Of a stretch of DNA of 64,000 bases, positions 51,978 through 60,773 are shown piece by piece. Under the pieces are notes generated by a model. That model was not told the origin of the DNA and searched no databases. It saw only the letters and a program-made list of their open reading frames with translations. Source of the DNA: UBA1757 sp045627385 (lineage in GTDB: Bacteria; Bacteroidota; Bacteroidia; Bacteroidales; UBA1402); assembly GCA_045627385.1 (NCBI GenBank), contig JAZQNO010000010.1, positions 1 to 64,000 of the forward strand, written 5' to 3'. Position 1 is the stretch's first letter; every line of letters starts with the position of its first letter. The translations under genes were made by a program, and so were the position numbers.

Positions 51978-52673
51978 TCAGATGATTTCGTCAGAAATGT
52001 TTTCCAGAAAACGCCGGGCTTTGTCTTCGCACAGATGACAGGTCTCCAGCCCTTTGAAATAGGGTTTCAGCCCTTCGGACAAATCCTCGGGAGCCTGGCT
52101 CTCGCCGACGGTCAGGCAACGGTCGCATGGGCCGAACTCCTGCTTCACGGCCAGGCTGAAATAGCGTTTCTCCTCGAGGGAGGCGCAGTCGAAAAGATTG
52201 GCGAAGCAGAGCTTGCCGCCGCGGGCCAGAAACACCTGTATCTGAGACCCCGCATCGAAGATGACCATCTGGCTCTGCCGTCGGCTGTGAGCCGTGGCGA
52301 AGCGGGCCATCAGGTAAGAGACCGGCAGGATGTAGTGCTTGGGGCTGACCTCCGAAAGCGCCTTTTCCAGCGTTTCGTCGGTTTCGAAGCACATCTTCTG
52401 CAGACCGTCGCCCAAAGGCAGGCTGGCCAATGCCATCCCGTCCCGCTCCGGAAAATCGGGAAACAGGATGCGGAAGAAATCCGGCTCCTGGGCGTCGAGG
52501 GGTAAAACGGCAAAACGCCCGGCTTCAGAAATGACCCGCAGCACTACATCGGTGTCACCCACCAGATGTTGCCGCCGGCATTCCTCCCCGAACGTCTCTA
52601 CCGTAAAATATCTTCCCGGACGGGATAATGACTGGAAGCCTTGTTTGCCGAAAAGCAGTAAGACCGATTTCAA
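51978..52673 (-). CDS. DUF3822 family protein
   Basis: A 231-residue protein of the Bacteroidota family DUF3822. The start is a TTG directly abutting the stop of the upstream gene; no in-frame ATG lies near the N-terminus. The centre (QMVIFDAGSQIQVFLARGGKL then CFANLFDCASLEEKRYF) resembles the phosphate-binding strand of actin-like ATPases such as PilM/FtsA; this is inference. Two cysteine pairs (CDRC, CHLC) near the end may bind metal or be incidental. Order DUF3822-rsmD is common in Bacteroidales. Function unknown. Confidence 0.8.
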   Translation of the reverse strand: MKSVLLLFGKQGFQSLSRPGRYFTVETFGEECRRQHLVGDTDVVLRVISEAGRFAVLPLDAQEPDFFRILFPDFPERDGMALASLPLGDGLQKMCFETDETLEKALSEVSPKHYILPVSYLMARFATAHSRRQSQMVIFDAGSQIQVFLARGGKLCFANLFDCASLEEKRYFSLAVKQEFGPCDRCLTVGESQAPEDLSEGLKPYFKGLETCHLCEDKARRFLENISDEII

Positions 52674-53351
52674 TTATTCCCAGTTACCGGCGTTGTTGTT
52701 GGCTTCGAAGATGTTACCGACCATCAGACCGGGATATTTGCCCAGCTTTTCGGCCGTCAGGCGCAGGTTGAGCACCTCCTGCTTGTCCATGCCGTTGAGA
52801 TAGACTTCGTAAGGAGTGTTGGCCTGGAACACGCGCACCAGCAGACCTGCGGCACCGGTCTGAACGTCACCGGCCTGCAGCTCGAACTCTTCGTTGTTGG
52901 CTCCGAAAGGAACATAGCGCAGCGAATCGGCGGGGAAACTGGCGCCGAAGAGGGTGTCCTTCACATTGACATAGGTGGTTTCGCGACGGAAACCTTCCAG
53001 ACCCCACTTCTTGATTTCCCACTGGCGGCCTCTTTCCACGATGCGGGCGGCCTCCCATTCGGTCAGACCGTCTTCCAGCTGCTTGTCGTTGAGGACGCCT
53101 TCCTTCAGCACGAAAGGAATGGAACCGTATTTCACAAAACCGATCAGCGTGTCGAAGTCGGCGGCGAAGATGCCGTTGGCGTTCTTGAAAGCGATCTGAG
53201 CGGTACGGATGTCAATCAGACGGGCGATGACGGCTTTGTCTCTGACGGCCTTTTCCTGATCGAAACGGATAGGGCGCATGATGCTGTCATAGCAGAGATA
53301 GGCCATCAGACAGATGGCAAGAACCAGCAACGTTCTGAAGAAGATTTTCAT
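52674..53351 (-). CDS. Membrane-anchored pilin-like protein, unknown function
   Basis: A 225-residue protein with one N-terminal membrane helix (FFRTLLVLAICLMAYLCYDSI) and a periplasmic domain. After the helix, LIDIRTAQIAFKNANGIFAADFDTLIGFV resembles the start of type IV pilin and pseudopilin folds, but the prepilin cleavage motif (G|FTLxE) is absent, so processing by prepilin peptidase is unlikely. First gene of the operon with DUF3822, rsmD and aroB. No named family is certain. Confidence 0.7.
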   Translation of the reverse strand: MKIFFRTLLVLAICLMAYLCYDSIMRPIRFDQEKAVRDKAVIARLIDIRTAQIAFKNANGIFAADFDTLIGFVKYGSIPFVLKEGVLNDKQLEDGLTEWEAARIVERGRQWEIKKWGLEGFRRETTYVNVKDTLFGASFPADSLRYVPFGANNEEFELQAGDVQTGAAGLLVRVFQANTPYEVYLNGMDKQEVLNLRLTAEKLGKYPGLMVGNIFEANNNAGNWE

Positions 53352-53401
53352 AAGTTCTTATTTTTTTGAGTTTTAATCGAAAATGATGCAAATGAGACGG
53401 A

Positions 53402-53409
53402 CAAAATTA
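53402..53409 (-). promoter_or_regulatory. Putative -7 element of the DUF3822-rsmD-aroB operon
   Basis: TAATTTTG on the minus strand matches TAnnTTTG, 50 bases upstream of the pilin-like gene. A clear -33 TTG at 19-21 bases was not seen. The divergent helicase gene has only a one-mismatch TACTTTTA in the same gap. Confidence 0.45.
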
Positions 53410-53463
53410 GCACAAGTATTTGAATATCGCTACTTTTAAGGCGGAAAAATTTGTATTTGCCCG

Positions 53464-54885
53464 ATGACCGTCAACGAAATCAGAGCCAGCATTTTAGGAC
53501 TGTTCGGATTCGCTCCCACCTCAGACCAGGAGCGGGCTCTGGACGGAATTCTCGCCATGATGGCCGATTCCGGGCCACGGCAGACCTACGTCCTGAAGGG
53601 TTATGCCGGAACGGGCAAAACCACACTGCTGGCCGCGATTATCCGCTTTCTCGACCTTCAGCGTTACCCATGCGTGCTGATGGCGCCCACCGGCCGCGCT
53701 GCCAAAGTGCTGTCGGCCTACAGCGGCCATCCGGCCACCACCATCCACAAACGCATCTACCGCCAGAAGGAAGTCAACGGCCAGTTCGACGGCTTCGCCC
53801 TCAACGACAATCTCTACGACCGTGCCCTTTTCATTGTGGACGAGGCCTCTATGATTTCCAACAGCCAGGAGGACGCCTCGGTTTTCGGTTCGGGGCGACT
53901 GCTCGACGACCTGTGCCGCTATGTGTTCAAAGGCCGCTTCTGCAAACTCATCCTCATAGGAGACACCGCCCAGCTGCCGCCCGTAGGCCGCTCTGTCAGC
54001 CCGGCGCTCGACTTCAAGGTGCTGGAGTCGCTCGACCTGAATGTCCGCGGTCACGAACTGCGTCAGGTGGTGCGTCAGGCAGAGAACTCCCAGCTGCTTT
54101 CCGATGCCACAGACCTGCGTCTGCACATCGCCTCGGGCGAGGTGGCCGACCTGCCGCAGCTGTCTGTCAACCAGACTGATGTCATCCGATTGCAGGGCGA
54201 AGACCTCATCGAAGTCATCACCGCCTCCTATCAGAATGTCGGCATGGACGAATGCCGGGTGGTCTGCCGCAGCAACAGGCGGGCCGTGCTTTACAACCTG
54301 GCCATCCGTTCGCGCATTCTCTACAAGGAAGAGGAACTTTCCACGGGCGACCTGCTGCTCGTGGCCAAGAACAACTATTTCTGGTCGCGCGAGTATCAGG
54401 AAGTCCCCTTCATCGCCAACGGCGACCTGGTCGAAGTCAGGCGTGTGCGCAAGACCTACGAGATGTACGGCTTCCGCTTTGCCGATCTGGAGGTGCGCTT
54501 TCCCGAAACCGATTGGGAAATGGAGGTGCGCGTCATCCTCGACAGCCTTACGGCCGAAGCGCCGGCGCTGGACGAGGCATCCTGGCAGAAACTCTACACG
54601 CAGGTGACGGAGGACTATGCCCATCTGACCAACAAAAAGGAACTCTACGAGGCCCTTCGCCTGGATCCCTGGCTGAACGCGCTGCAGGTGAAGTACGGCT
54701 ATGCGATGACCTGCCACAAGTCGCAGGGCGGACAATGGAAGCACATTTTCCTGGATCAGGGCTGGGTGACCGACGAAATGATGGGAGTGGAATACTACCG
54801 CTGGCTCTACACGGCCCTGACACGCGCCACCGAAAAGGTCTATCTGGTCAATTTCCGAGACGAATTCATCGCGCCTTCCCGATAA
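53464..54885 (+). CDS. RecD-like AAA/superfamily 1 DNA helicase
   Basis: A 473-residue helicase of the RecD-like type found alone in Bacteroidota. Walker A is GYAGTGKTT at 46-54 with Lys52; Walker B is IVDEASMI; motif III is IGDTAQLPPVG. The C-terminal UvrD_C_2 part has AMTCHKSQGGQW and the motif VI region YRWLYTALTRATEKV. It lacks the extra N-terminal domain of RecD in RecBCD and of RecD2, and no recB or recC is near. A role in DNA repair or fork processing is likely. Confidence 0.92.
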   Translation: MTVNEIRASILGLFGFAPTSDQERALDGILAMMADSGPRQTYVLKGYAGTGKTTLLAAIIRFLDLQRYPCVLMAPTGRAAKVLSAYSGHPATTIHKRIYRQKEVNGQFDGFALNDNLYDRALFIVDEASMISNSQEDASVFGSGRLLDDLCRYVFKGRFCKLILIGDTAQLPPVGRSVSPALDFKVLESLDLNVRGHELRQVVRQAENSQLLSDATDLRLHIASGEVADLPQLSVNQTDVIRLQGEDLIEVITASYQNVGMDECRVVCRSNRRAVLYNLAIRSRILYKEEELSTGDLLLVAKNNYFWSREYQEVPFIANGDLVEVRRVRKTYEMYGFRFADLEVRFPETDWEMEVRVILDSLTAEAPALDEASWQKLYTQVTEDYAHLTNKKELYEALRLDPWLNALQVKYGYAMTCHKSQGGQWKHIFLDQGWVTDEMMGVEYYRWLYTALTRATEKVYLVNFRDEFIAPSR

Positions 54886-54919
54886 AACATTATTTTTGTC
54901 CGTCAGTTTGCTCCGGCCT

Positions 54920-55822
54920 ATGTATTATCTCCTCTATGCGCTTCTGTGGTTGATCAACCTCCTGCCTTTGAGAGTGTTGTATCTGCTTTCCGATCTTGCC
55001 TGGCTGTTGCTCCAGTATGTGGTCCGCTACCGTCGCAAAGTGGTCCGCCTCAATCTGACACGCTCGTTCCCCGAGAAGAGCCTGCCCGAAATCCGCCGCA
55101 TCGAGCGCCGTTTCTACCGCCAGTTCTGCGATACGCTGGTGGAGGGAATCCACGGCATCACCATGTCACCCGAGCAGCTGAAGAAACACATGACATTCGG
55201 TAACACCAAAGCCATCGAAGACTATGTCAATCAGGGCAGCACGGTCATTCTCACCTCGGGCCACTACGGCAATTACGAATGGCTCACCGCCGTCAAACTT
55301 TTCTTCGAGACCGACGTGCCGATGTACACCGTCTACCGCCGCATCAAGTCGGCTCCTGTGGAAAAGCTGATGAACGCCATCCGTTCCAAATGGCTGAACG
55401 TCAACATAGACAAGAACGAATCGGTCAGAACCATCGAAACGAACCAGCGCAACGGCATTAGAGCCGTCTACGGGCTGGTGTCCGACCAGAAACCCTCGCC
55501 AACCAATCCCAACCGCTGGTACTGGACGCGCTTCCTTCATCAGGACACGCCTTTTCTGACAGGCGCCGAACATTTCAGCGTCAAGTACGACTGCCCCGTC
55601 ATGTACGGGCACGTCGAACGTCTGGCCAGAGGCCGTTACCATTGCGAGTTCGAACTGCTGGCCGAACATCCGGCCGCACTGCAGCCCGGAGAACTGACGG
55701 AACTCTTCGCCCGCCGCTTGGAAAAAGATCTGATGGAAGCGCCCGAATACTGGCTTTGGACGCACAAACGCTGGAAATACGCCGTTCCCGAAGGCGGCAT
55801 TCCCAAACCCAGACGCTATTGA
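54920..55822 (+). CDS. Lipid A biosynthesis acyltransferase (LpxL/HtrB family)
   Basis: A 300-residue inner-membrane acyltransferase that adds a secondary acyl chain to Kdo-lipid A or a precursor. The ATG at 54920 (MYYLLYALLWLINLLPLRV) begins the usual N-terminal membrane helix and is preferred to a TTG 24 bases upstream. The catalytic HX4E is LTSGHYGNYEW with His115 and Glu120, and VYGLVSDQKPSP is the second conserved block. It follows the helicase by 34 bases and converges on fabG. Confidence 0.92.
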   Translation: MYYLLYALLWLINLLPLRVLYLLSDLAWLLLQYVVRYRRKVVRLNLTRSFPEKSLPEIRRIERRFYRQFCDTLVEGIHGITMSPEQLKKHMTFGNTKAIEDYVNQGSTVILTSGHYGNYEWLTAVKLFFETDVPMYTVYRRIKSAPVEKLMNAIRSKWLNVNIDKNESVRTIETNQRNGIRAVYGLVSDQKPSPTNPNRWYWTRFLHQDTPFLTGAEHFSVKYDCPVMYGHVERLARGRYHCEFELLAEHPAALQPGELTELFARRLEKDLMEAPEYWLWTHKRWKYAVPEGGIPKPRRY

Positions 55823-55835
55823 ACCCGGAGGCGGC

Positions 55836-56576
55836 TTACATAGCGCCGTCTATCTGGATGACCTGTCCGCTGATGTAGGAAGAACGGTCGGAAGCCAGGA
55901 ATGTGGCCAGTTCGGCTATGTCTTCAGGCGTGCCGCCACGGCGCAGAGGAATGCGCTGCAGCCAGCTCTGACGGATTTCCTCGCTCATCTGCGCGGTCAT
56001 TTCGGTGATGATGAATCCGGGAGCGATGGCATTGGCGCGGATTCCCTTGGGCCCCATCTCCTTGGCAATCGATTTGGCCAGCGCAATCATACCCGCCTTG
56101 GAAGCCGAGTAATTGCATTGTCCGGCATTGCCGGCCACACCCACCACCGACGACATGTTGACGATGCTGCCGCCTTTCTGGCGCATCATCACAGGCACCA
56201 CGGCATGACAGAAATTGAAAGCCGATTTCAGATTGACATTGATGACGCTGTCCCACTGGGCCTCGGTCATACGCATCAGCAGGCCGTCGCGGGTGATGCC
56301 GGCGTTGTTGACCAGGGCGTCGATGCGGCCGAAATCGGCCACGATCTTCTTGACGGTTTCCTGGGTTTGCTCAAAGTCGGCGGCATTGGAGACATAGCCC
56401 TTGACCTTCACTCCGAAAGCGGCGATTTCCTCGCAAGTGCGGGTGAAGTTCTCATCTTCCTGCAAATCGGTGAAAGCGATGTCGGCACCTTCCTGCGCGA
56501 ATTTCAAGGCGACAGCCTTGCCGATGCCTCTGGCGGCTCCCGTGATGAGAGCGGTTTTGTTGTCGAGTAAACCCAT
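55836..56576 (-). CDS. fabG: 3-oxoacyl-[acyl-carrier-protein] reductase
   Basis: A 246-residue short-chain dehydrogenase of fatty-acid elongation. The nucleotide-binding TGAARGIG is at 12-19 and NNAG at 90-93. The catalytic triad is Ser143, Tyr156 and Lys160 in NMSSVVG and NYSASK. Sequence is close to canonical FabG, including the final SSYISGQVIQIDGAM. It is the last gene of the porU operon, 5 bases after fabK, giving two reductive steps of the same cycle together. Confidence 0.96.
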   Translation of the reverse strand: MGLLDNKTALITGAARGIGKAVALKFAQEGADIAFTDLQEDENFTRTCEEIAAFGVKVKGYVSNAADFEQTQETVKKIVADFGRIDALVNNAGITRDGLLMRMTEAQWDSVINVNLKSAFNFCHAVVPVMMRQKGGSIVNMSSVVGVAGNAGQCNYSASKAGMIALAKSIAKEMGPKGIRANAIAPGFIITEMTAQMSEEIRQSWLQRIPLRRGGTPEDIAELATFLASDRSSYISGQVIQIDGAM

Positions 56577-56581
56577 AGTGA

Positions 56582-57520
56582 TTATTTTGTAAATGTTCGA
56601 ATCGTTTGGTCGGCACCCTTCAGGATGTCGTCGATGATGTCCTTGGCCGAACCGCGGCGGGCCACCAGTCCGGCACTCTGTCCGGCCATGAAACTGCCTG
56701 TCTGCAGATCGCCGTCTTCCACGGCGCGCCGCAGCGAACCCGTACCGAAAGCCAGGGCTTCCTGATTGCTGATGACGGCCTTGCGCTCCATTTCCGCATA
56801 TTTGCGGGTGAAAGGCGATTTGAGCGCCCGTACCGGATGGCCCAGAAACTTGCCCGTGACAATGGTGTCGCTGTCATGAGCTTTGAGTATCTTTTCCTTG
56901 TAGACCTCGCTGATGCGGCATTCGTCGGCCACCAGGAAACAGGTGCCGCACTGGATGCCCTGTGCGCCCAGCATCAGCGCCGCTGCCAGCCCGCGGCCGT
57001 CGGCGATGCCTCCGGCCGCAATCACCGGAATGCTGACCGCGTCGCAGACCTGCGGCACCAGCGCAATCGTGTTCATTTCTCCGATATGCCCGCCCGATTC
57101 TCCGCCTTCGGCAATCACGGCACAGGCGCCCATCCGTTCGGCGCGAATGGCTATGGCGCAGGAACCGACCACCGGAATCACCTTGATGCCGGCTTCCAGC
57201 CAGGATTTCATATAGGGAGTGGGCAGACCGGCTCCGGTCGTGACCACCGGCACCCGTTCTTCGGCCACTATGGCGGCCACTTCGGGCACGTTGTCGGCCA
57301 TCAGCATGATGTTGACACCAAAGGTGCGGTCGGTCAGCCGACGGCAGAGGCGGATCTCTTCGCGAACCGCTTCCGCATCGGTATTGATGGCCGAAATGAT
57401 GCCCAGTCCGCCGGCGTTGCTCACTGCCGCAGCCAGACGGGCATCGGCAATCCAGGCCATGCCCCCCTGAAAGATGGGACAGTCCAGTCGGAGCATCCGG
57501 CAGATATCAGTCCTTATCAT
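56582..57520 (-). CDS. fabK: Enoyl-ACP reductase II (FabK, FMN-dependent)
   Basis: A 312-residue TIM-barrel flavoprotein of the nitronate monooxygenase/FabK group. The start ICRMLRLDCPIFQGGMAWI and LAAAVSNAGGLGII are characteristic of FabK, as are GVNIMLM, EGGESGGHIGEMNTIALVPQ and AAGGIADGRGLAAALMLGAQG. The neighbouring fabG supports the enoyl-ACP reductase role over a nitronate monooxygenase role. Porphyromonas gingivalis, also a T9SS organism, uses FabK. The gene overlaps the CpXC gene by 14 bases. Confidence 0.88.
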   Translation of the reverse strand: MIRTDICRMLRLDCPIFQGGMAWIADARLAAAVSNAGGLGIISAINTDAEAVREEIRLCRRLTDRTFGVNIMLMADNVPEVAAIVAEERVPVVTTGAGLPTPYMKSWLEAGIKVIPVVGSCAIAIRAERMGACAVIAEGGESGGHIGEMNTIALVPQVCDAVSIPVIAAGGIADGRGLAAALMLGAQGIQCGTCFLVADECRISEVYKEKILKAHDSDTIVTGKFLGHPVRALKSPFTRKYAEMERKAVISNQEALAFGTGSLRRAVEDGDLQTGSFMAGQSAGLVARRGSAKDIIDDILKGADQTIRTFTK

Positions 57521-58220
57521 CGGTCTTCTTCATTTTGGCATCAATCCAGTCGTAGCAGACATGCTTGATGGTGTTCTTTTCTTCCTTGAAACGCTTGTCG
57601 ATGACCAGTTTCTGCAGACACTGCTGATAAAGGTCCATGCTGATGCCGAAGCGCTGTTCGACGCTTCCCTTGGGAGAAGTGACGGTGAAGACCAGCTGTT
57701 CGCCGTCTTCGCTCAGACTGGTGAACCAGATGCCGCGGCCAATGAAATGGTTAGGCTCGATGACACGGCTGTCTTCGGGCGTCTCGCCGCTGCGGATGCC
57801 TACGATGCCGTTGCGGATGAAATACTTGATCAGCTCGATGACAATGTCCGACAGGCCTTCTTCGAAAATGAAGAGTTTCTCCTTGAGCGGCAGAATGCCG
57901 TGCACATAGCGCAGCTTGTAAGTCTTGTTGAACTGCTCGAAAGCCGGCTCGTCGGGAAACGAGTCTTCTTCGATGTCGGTCTCGTCCGCCTTGTGGTCGA
58001 AAAACAGCATGAACTGAGCGGTCGGATCGTGATAAAGCGTGCCGTAAGTGATATAGGCCTTATGTCCGCAATGGGGACAAGTCCAAGCGAACAGCGATTC
58101 ATCGAGCAGCTTTTCCTTCAGTTCGGGATCGGTGTCGGCGTTGATGCTGTCCCAGATGACGAATTCGCCCCGGGTACCGCATTTCGGACAAGTGAGTTGT
58201 TCGTGACGATGTTGTGACAT
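57507..58220 (-). CDS. CpXC-domain zinc-binding protein
   Basis: A 237-residue cytoplasmic protein with two CPxCG knuckles (LTCPKCGTRGEF and WTCPHCGHKAY) characteristic of the CpXC domain, known mainly from Clostridia and Bacteroidales. The ATG at 58220 (MSQHRHEQL) begins just before the first knuckle and is preferred to one 30 bases upstream. The remainder is of unknown fold, with a charged linker (DETDIEEDSFPDEP). It lies between GH28 and fabK in the operon. Function unknown. Confidence 0.85.
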   Translation of the reverse strand: MSQHRHEQLTCPKCGTRGEFVIWDSINADTDPELKEKLLDESLFAWTCPHCGHKAYITYGTLYHDPTAQFMLFFDHKADETDIEEDSFPDEPAFEQFNKTYKLRYVHGILPLKEKLFIFEEGLSDIVIELIKYFIRNGIVGIRSGETPEDSRVIEPNHFIGRGIWFTSLSEDGEQLVFTVTSPKGSVEQRFGISMDLYQQCLQKLVIDKRFKEEKNTIKHVCYDWIDAKMKKTDDKD

Positions 58221-58250
58221 TCCTTTCGGTTTGGGGAGCAAAGGTAGCAA

Positions 58251-59651
58251 TTATTCGCCAATTCGGATGTCGTTCACCGTCACCGAGTCGATGATGTCCG
58301 GATTCCAGGCCACGTTCTTCGTTTTCAGTTCGAGCCTCTCAAAGGTGAAATCGCTCAAGCTGTACTGGTCGGATGCCTCCACATTGAACCAGGTGCCGCA
58401 CTCCATCCCGATGTCTTTCAGCGTGATATGGCTGGCGTAGGAAATGGGGATGTCCGTCCGGCCCTTCAGGTCGAAGAACTGGGTCCAGGGACGGATGTAC
58501 AGAAAATGGTTGGTGTTGCCGCTGATGTTTTCCACCAGAATGTATTCGTACAGTTGAGGCGTGTCGGGACGCATCTTCAGCCACAGCAGGCGGTTGCAGT
58601 TGTCAAGACGGCAACGGCGCAGCACGATGTTGCGGTCATGAATGGATTCGCTGCCGCAGGTGAGAGCGCCGTGGCAGAATCCATAGACACAGTCTTCGAT
58701 AACGATTTCAGTATTCTCGCCGTTGTTTGGATCCTGATCGGCCCAAGGGCCTTTTCCACCCTTCAGAGCCACGGCATCGTCGTTGACTTCCATATAGCAC
58801 GACTTGACCAGCACCTTGCGGCAGACATCGATGTCGATGGCATCGGTGCTGGGAGCCTTCACGGGAGCGGCCGGCGAAAAGAAGACCACCCCGAGAATCT
58901 TCACCGCTTCACAGCGGTAGAGATGGCAGGTCCAGAAAGGCGAATTGATGAGATGGACACCCTGGATGCGCACATTGCGGCAATTCGACAGATAGAGCAG
59001 ACGCGGACGCATCTCATCCATGTTGGTGCACTGAGGATTCCATTTTCGGCGCAGCCAGAAAGCCTTCCAGTAGCGCAGACCGTTTCCGTCGATGGTGCCC
59101 GGACCGCTGATGCTGAATCCGTCCAGTCCGTCGGCATTGACGAGAGCTGCGAAATAGCGCAGACTCTGGCCCTCCATACGGGTGTCGACCACAGGAAAAT
59201 CGCTGATGTCGTCGCTGCCTTTCAGGCGGGCGCCTTCTTCCAGATAGAGGTGAGTGCCGGGTTTGAAGAACAGAGAACCGCTCAGGAAAGTGCCTTTGGG
59301 AATCACAATCACACCGCCGCCGTTTTCGGCCGCCAGATCGATGACAGCCTGAATGGCCTCGGTCTGAACCAGACTGCTGTCGCGCCTGACACCGTTGCGG
59401 CAGATGTTGTAGCGTCTGCCTTCGGGTTCGCGCAAGAGGTTGTCGGTGCGAAACCATTCGTCCACAGCCGTACCGTCGGGCCATTCGACAAAATCGGCAT
59501 CCAGATCGGTCCTGATTTCAGGTGCCTGAATCTGACAGACGTTTTTGCCCTTGCCGATGTATCGGCCGAGTACGGTGCCCACCAGATAGCCGACGCCGAA
59601 GCAGAGAACAATGATGAAAACGGTACGGTATACGATTCTTGTCTTGTTCAT
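58251..59651 (-). CDS. Glycoside hydrolase family 28 (polygalacturonase-like), membrane-anchored
   Basis: A 466-residue right-handed beta-helix hydrolase for galacturonan or rhamnogalacturonan. The GH28 catalytic elements are visible as Asp270 in STDAIDIDVC, Asp291-Asp292 in VNDDAVALKGG, His327 in FCHGALTCGSES and the basic RLLWLKMR. The ATG at 59651 is followed by an uncleaved-looking hydrophobic segment (VYRTVFIIVLCFGVGYLVG), so it is likely anchored in a membrane rather than freely secreted. It is in the T9SS operon but has no T9SS sorting domain. Its start follows the nitroreductase stop by 1 base. Confidence 0.9.
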   Translation of the reverse strand: MNKTRIVYRTVFIIVLCFGVGYLVGTVLGRYIGKGKNVCQIQAPEIRTDLDADFVEWPDGTAVDEWFRTDNLLREPEGRRYNICRNGVRRDSSLVQTEAIQAVIDLAAENGGGVIVIPKGTFLSGSLFFKPGTHLYLEEGARLKGSDDISDFPVVDTRMEGQSLRYFAALVNADGLDGFSISGPGTIDGNGLRYWKAFWLRRKWNPQCTNMDEMRPRLLYLSNCRNVRIQGVHLINSPFWTCHLYRCEAVKILGVVFFSPAAPVKAPSTDAIDIDVCRKVLVKSCYMEVNDDAVALKGGKGPWADQDPNNGENTEIVIEDCVYGFCHGALTCGSESIHDRNIVLRRCRLDNCNRLLWLKMRPDTPQLYEYILVENISGNTNHFLYIRPWTQFFDLKGRTDIPISYASHITLKDIGMECGTWFNVEASDQYSLSDFTFERLELKTKNVAWNPDIIDSVTVNDIRIGE

Positions 59652-59652
59652 A

Positions 59653-60288
59653 TCATTTGATGATGAGGTCTTCCAATTTGATTTTGGGAACATAGTGGAT
59701 GCCGTCCTGTCGGTAGTAACGCAGACTGTCACCTTGGGCGACTTCCACCATTTCAATCTGTTCGGTACCCTTGCCGATGGCCAGCAACAGAAGAGGCCGG
59801 AGGGAGAGATGGAGTTCGCGGCAGACCGCTTCCTTGTCGAAGGCGCCGATGCAAATGCCGTTGAGACCCATTTCGACGGCTTTCAGCAGAATGGACTGCG
59901 CGGCAATGCCCAGGTCTATGTCGACATAGCGGCTTTCCTCTTCGGTGGAACAGATGGCGATGAAGGCATTCGGTACGGTGCCCGGCAGAGGCAGATGCAA
60001 CTCAGGCAGAGCGCCGCCAAGACGAATCAGAGGTGCGATTCTGGCAGCCTCTTCACCACAGGCCAGACGGTAGCGGAGCACCTGCTGGTTGCGGGCGGAA
60101 GGAATCTTGTTGCAGACAGCCACCATCCGGCGCAACTGGTCTTCGCTGACGCGGTACGAAGCGTCGAAACCCCGATAACTGCGGTTGCGGGCAATCAACT
60201 GACTCAGGCTGGGTTGCAGTTTGCCTGCAGGTTTCCCCGACTTGGCCAAATGTTCATCCATCTTATTTCCCAAATAATTGTCTGCCAT
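59653..60288 (-). CDS. Nitroreductase family protein
   Basis: An FMN-dependent reductase-like protein of 211 residues from the ATG at 60288. A TTG at 60297 overlapping the ispF stop is the other possible start. The N-terminal IARNRSYRGFD and PSARNQQVLRY are the flavin-contacting segments of the family, and IDLGIAAQSILLKAVEMGLNGICIGAFD matches its core. Physiological substrate unknown. It links ispF and GH28 in the operon. Confidence 0.87.
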   Translation of the reverse strand: MADNYLGNKMDEHLAKSGKPAGKLQPSLSQLIARNRSYRGFDASYRVSEDQLRRMVAVCNKIPSARNQQVLRYRLACGEEAARIAPLIRLGGALPELHLPLPGTVPNAFIAICSTEEESRYVDIDLGIAAQSILLKAVEMGLNGICIGAFDKEAVCRELHLSLRPLLLLAIGKGTEQIEMVEVAQGDSLRYYRQDGIHYVPKIKLEDLIIK

Positions 60289-60293
60289 CTTGT

Positions 60294-60773
60294 TCAATCT
60301 TTTCCAATCAGGGCAACGGCCAGAGCGGCAATGCCTTCTTCGCGGCCGGTGAAACCCAGACGTTCGGTGGTGGTGGCCTTGACGGACACATCCTCCGGCT
60401 CGAGATTCATCAGCGGAGCCAGGCAGGCCTGCATGGAGGGAATGTGGGCTTTCAGCTTGGGCCGTTCGGCGCAGACGGTAGCGTCGACGTTGACGATATG
60501 CCAGCCTTTCTCGGCCAGCAGAGCCACCGTCTTCTGCAGCAGAATCTTGCTGTCGATGCCGTCGAAATCGGCCGAAGTGTCGGGAAAATGATAGCCTATG
60601 TCGCGCAATGCGGCGGCGCCCAGAAGCGCATCGCAGATGGCGTGGATGAGCACGTCCGCGTCGGAATGGCCCAGAAGACCTCTGTCGTTGGGAATCTCCA
60701 CACCGCCCAGAAACAGCTTGCGGCCTTCGGCAAAGCGGTGGACGTCAATTCCCTGTCCGATTCTCAGTTTCAT
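60294..60773 (-). CDS. ispF: 2-C-methyl-D-erythritol 2,4-cyclodiphosphate synthase
   Basis: A 159-residue trimeric enzyme of the MEP isoprenoid pathway. The zinc ligands are Asp10 and His12 in GIDVHRF, and the other signature is GHSDADVLIHAICDALLGA. The C-terminal VSVKATTTERLGFTGREEGIAALAV is typical. The ATG overlaps the porV stop (ATGA). An ispF next to porV is also, to my recollection, the arrangement in Porphyromonas gingivalis. Confidence 0.97.
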   Translation of the reverse strand: MKLRIGQGIDVHRFAEGRKLFLGGVEIPNDRGLLGHSDADVLIHAICDALLGAAALRDIGYHFPDTSADFDGIDSKILLQKTVALLAEKGWHIVNVDATVCAERPKLKAHIPSMQACLAPLMNLEPEDVSVKATTTERLGFTGREEGIAALAVALIGKD

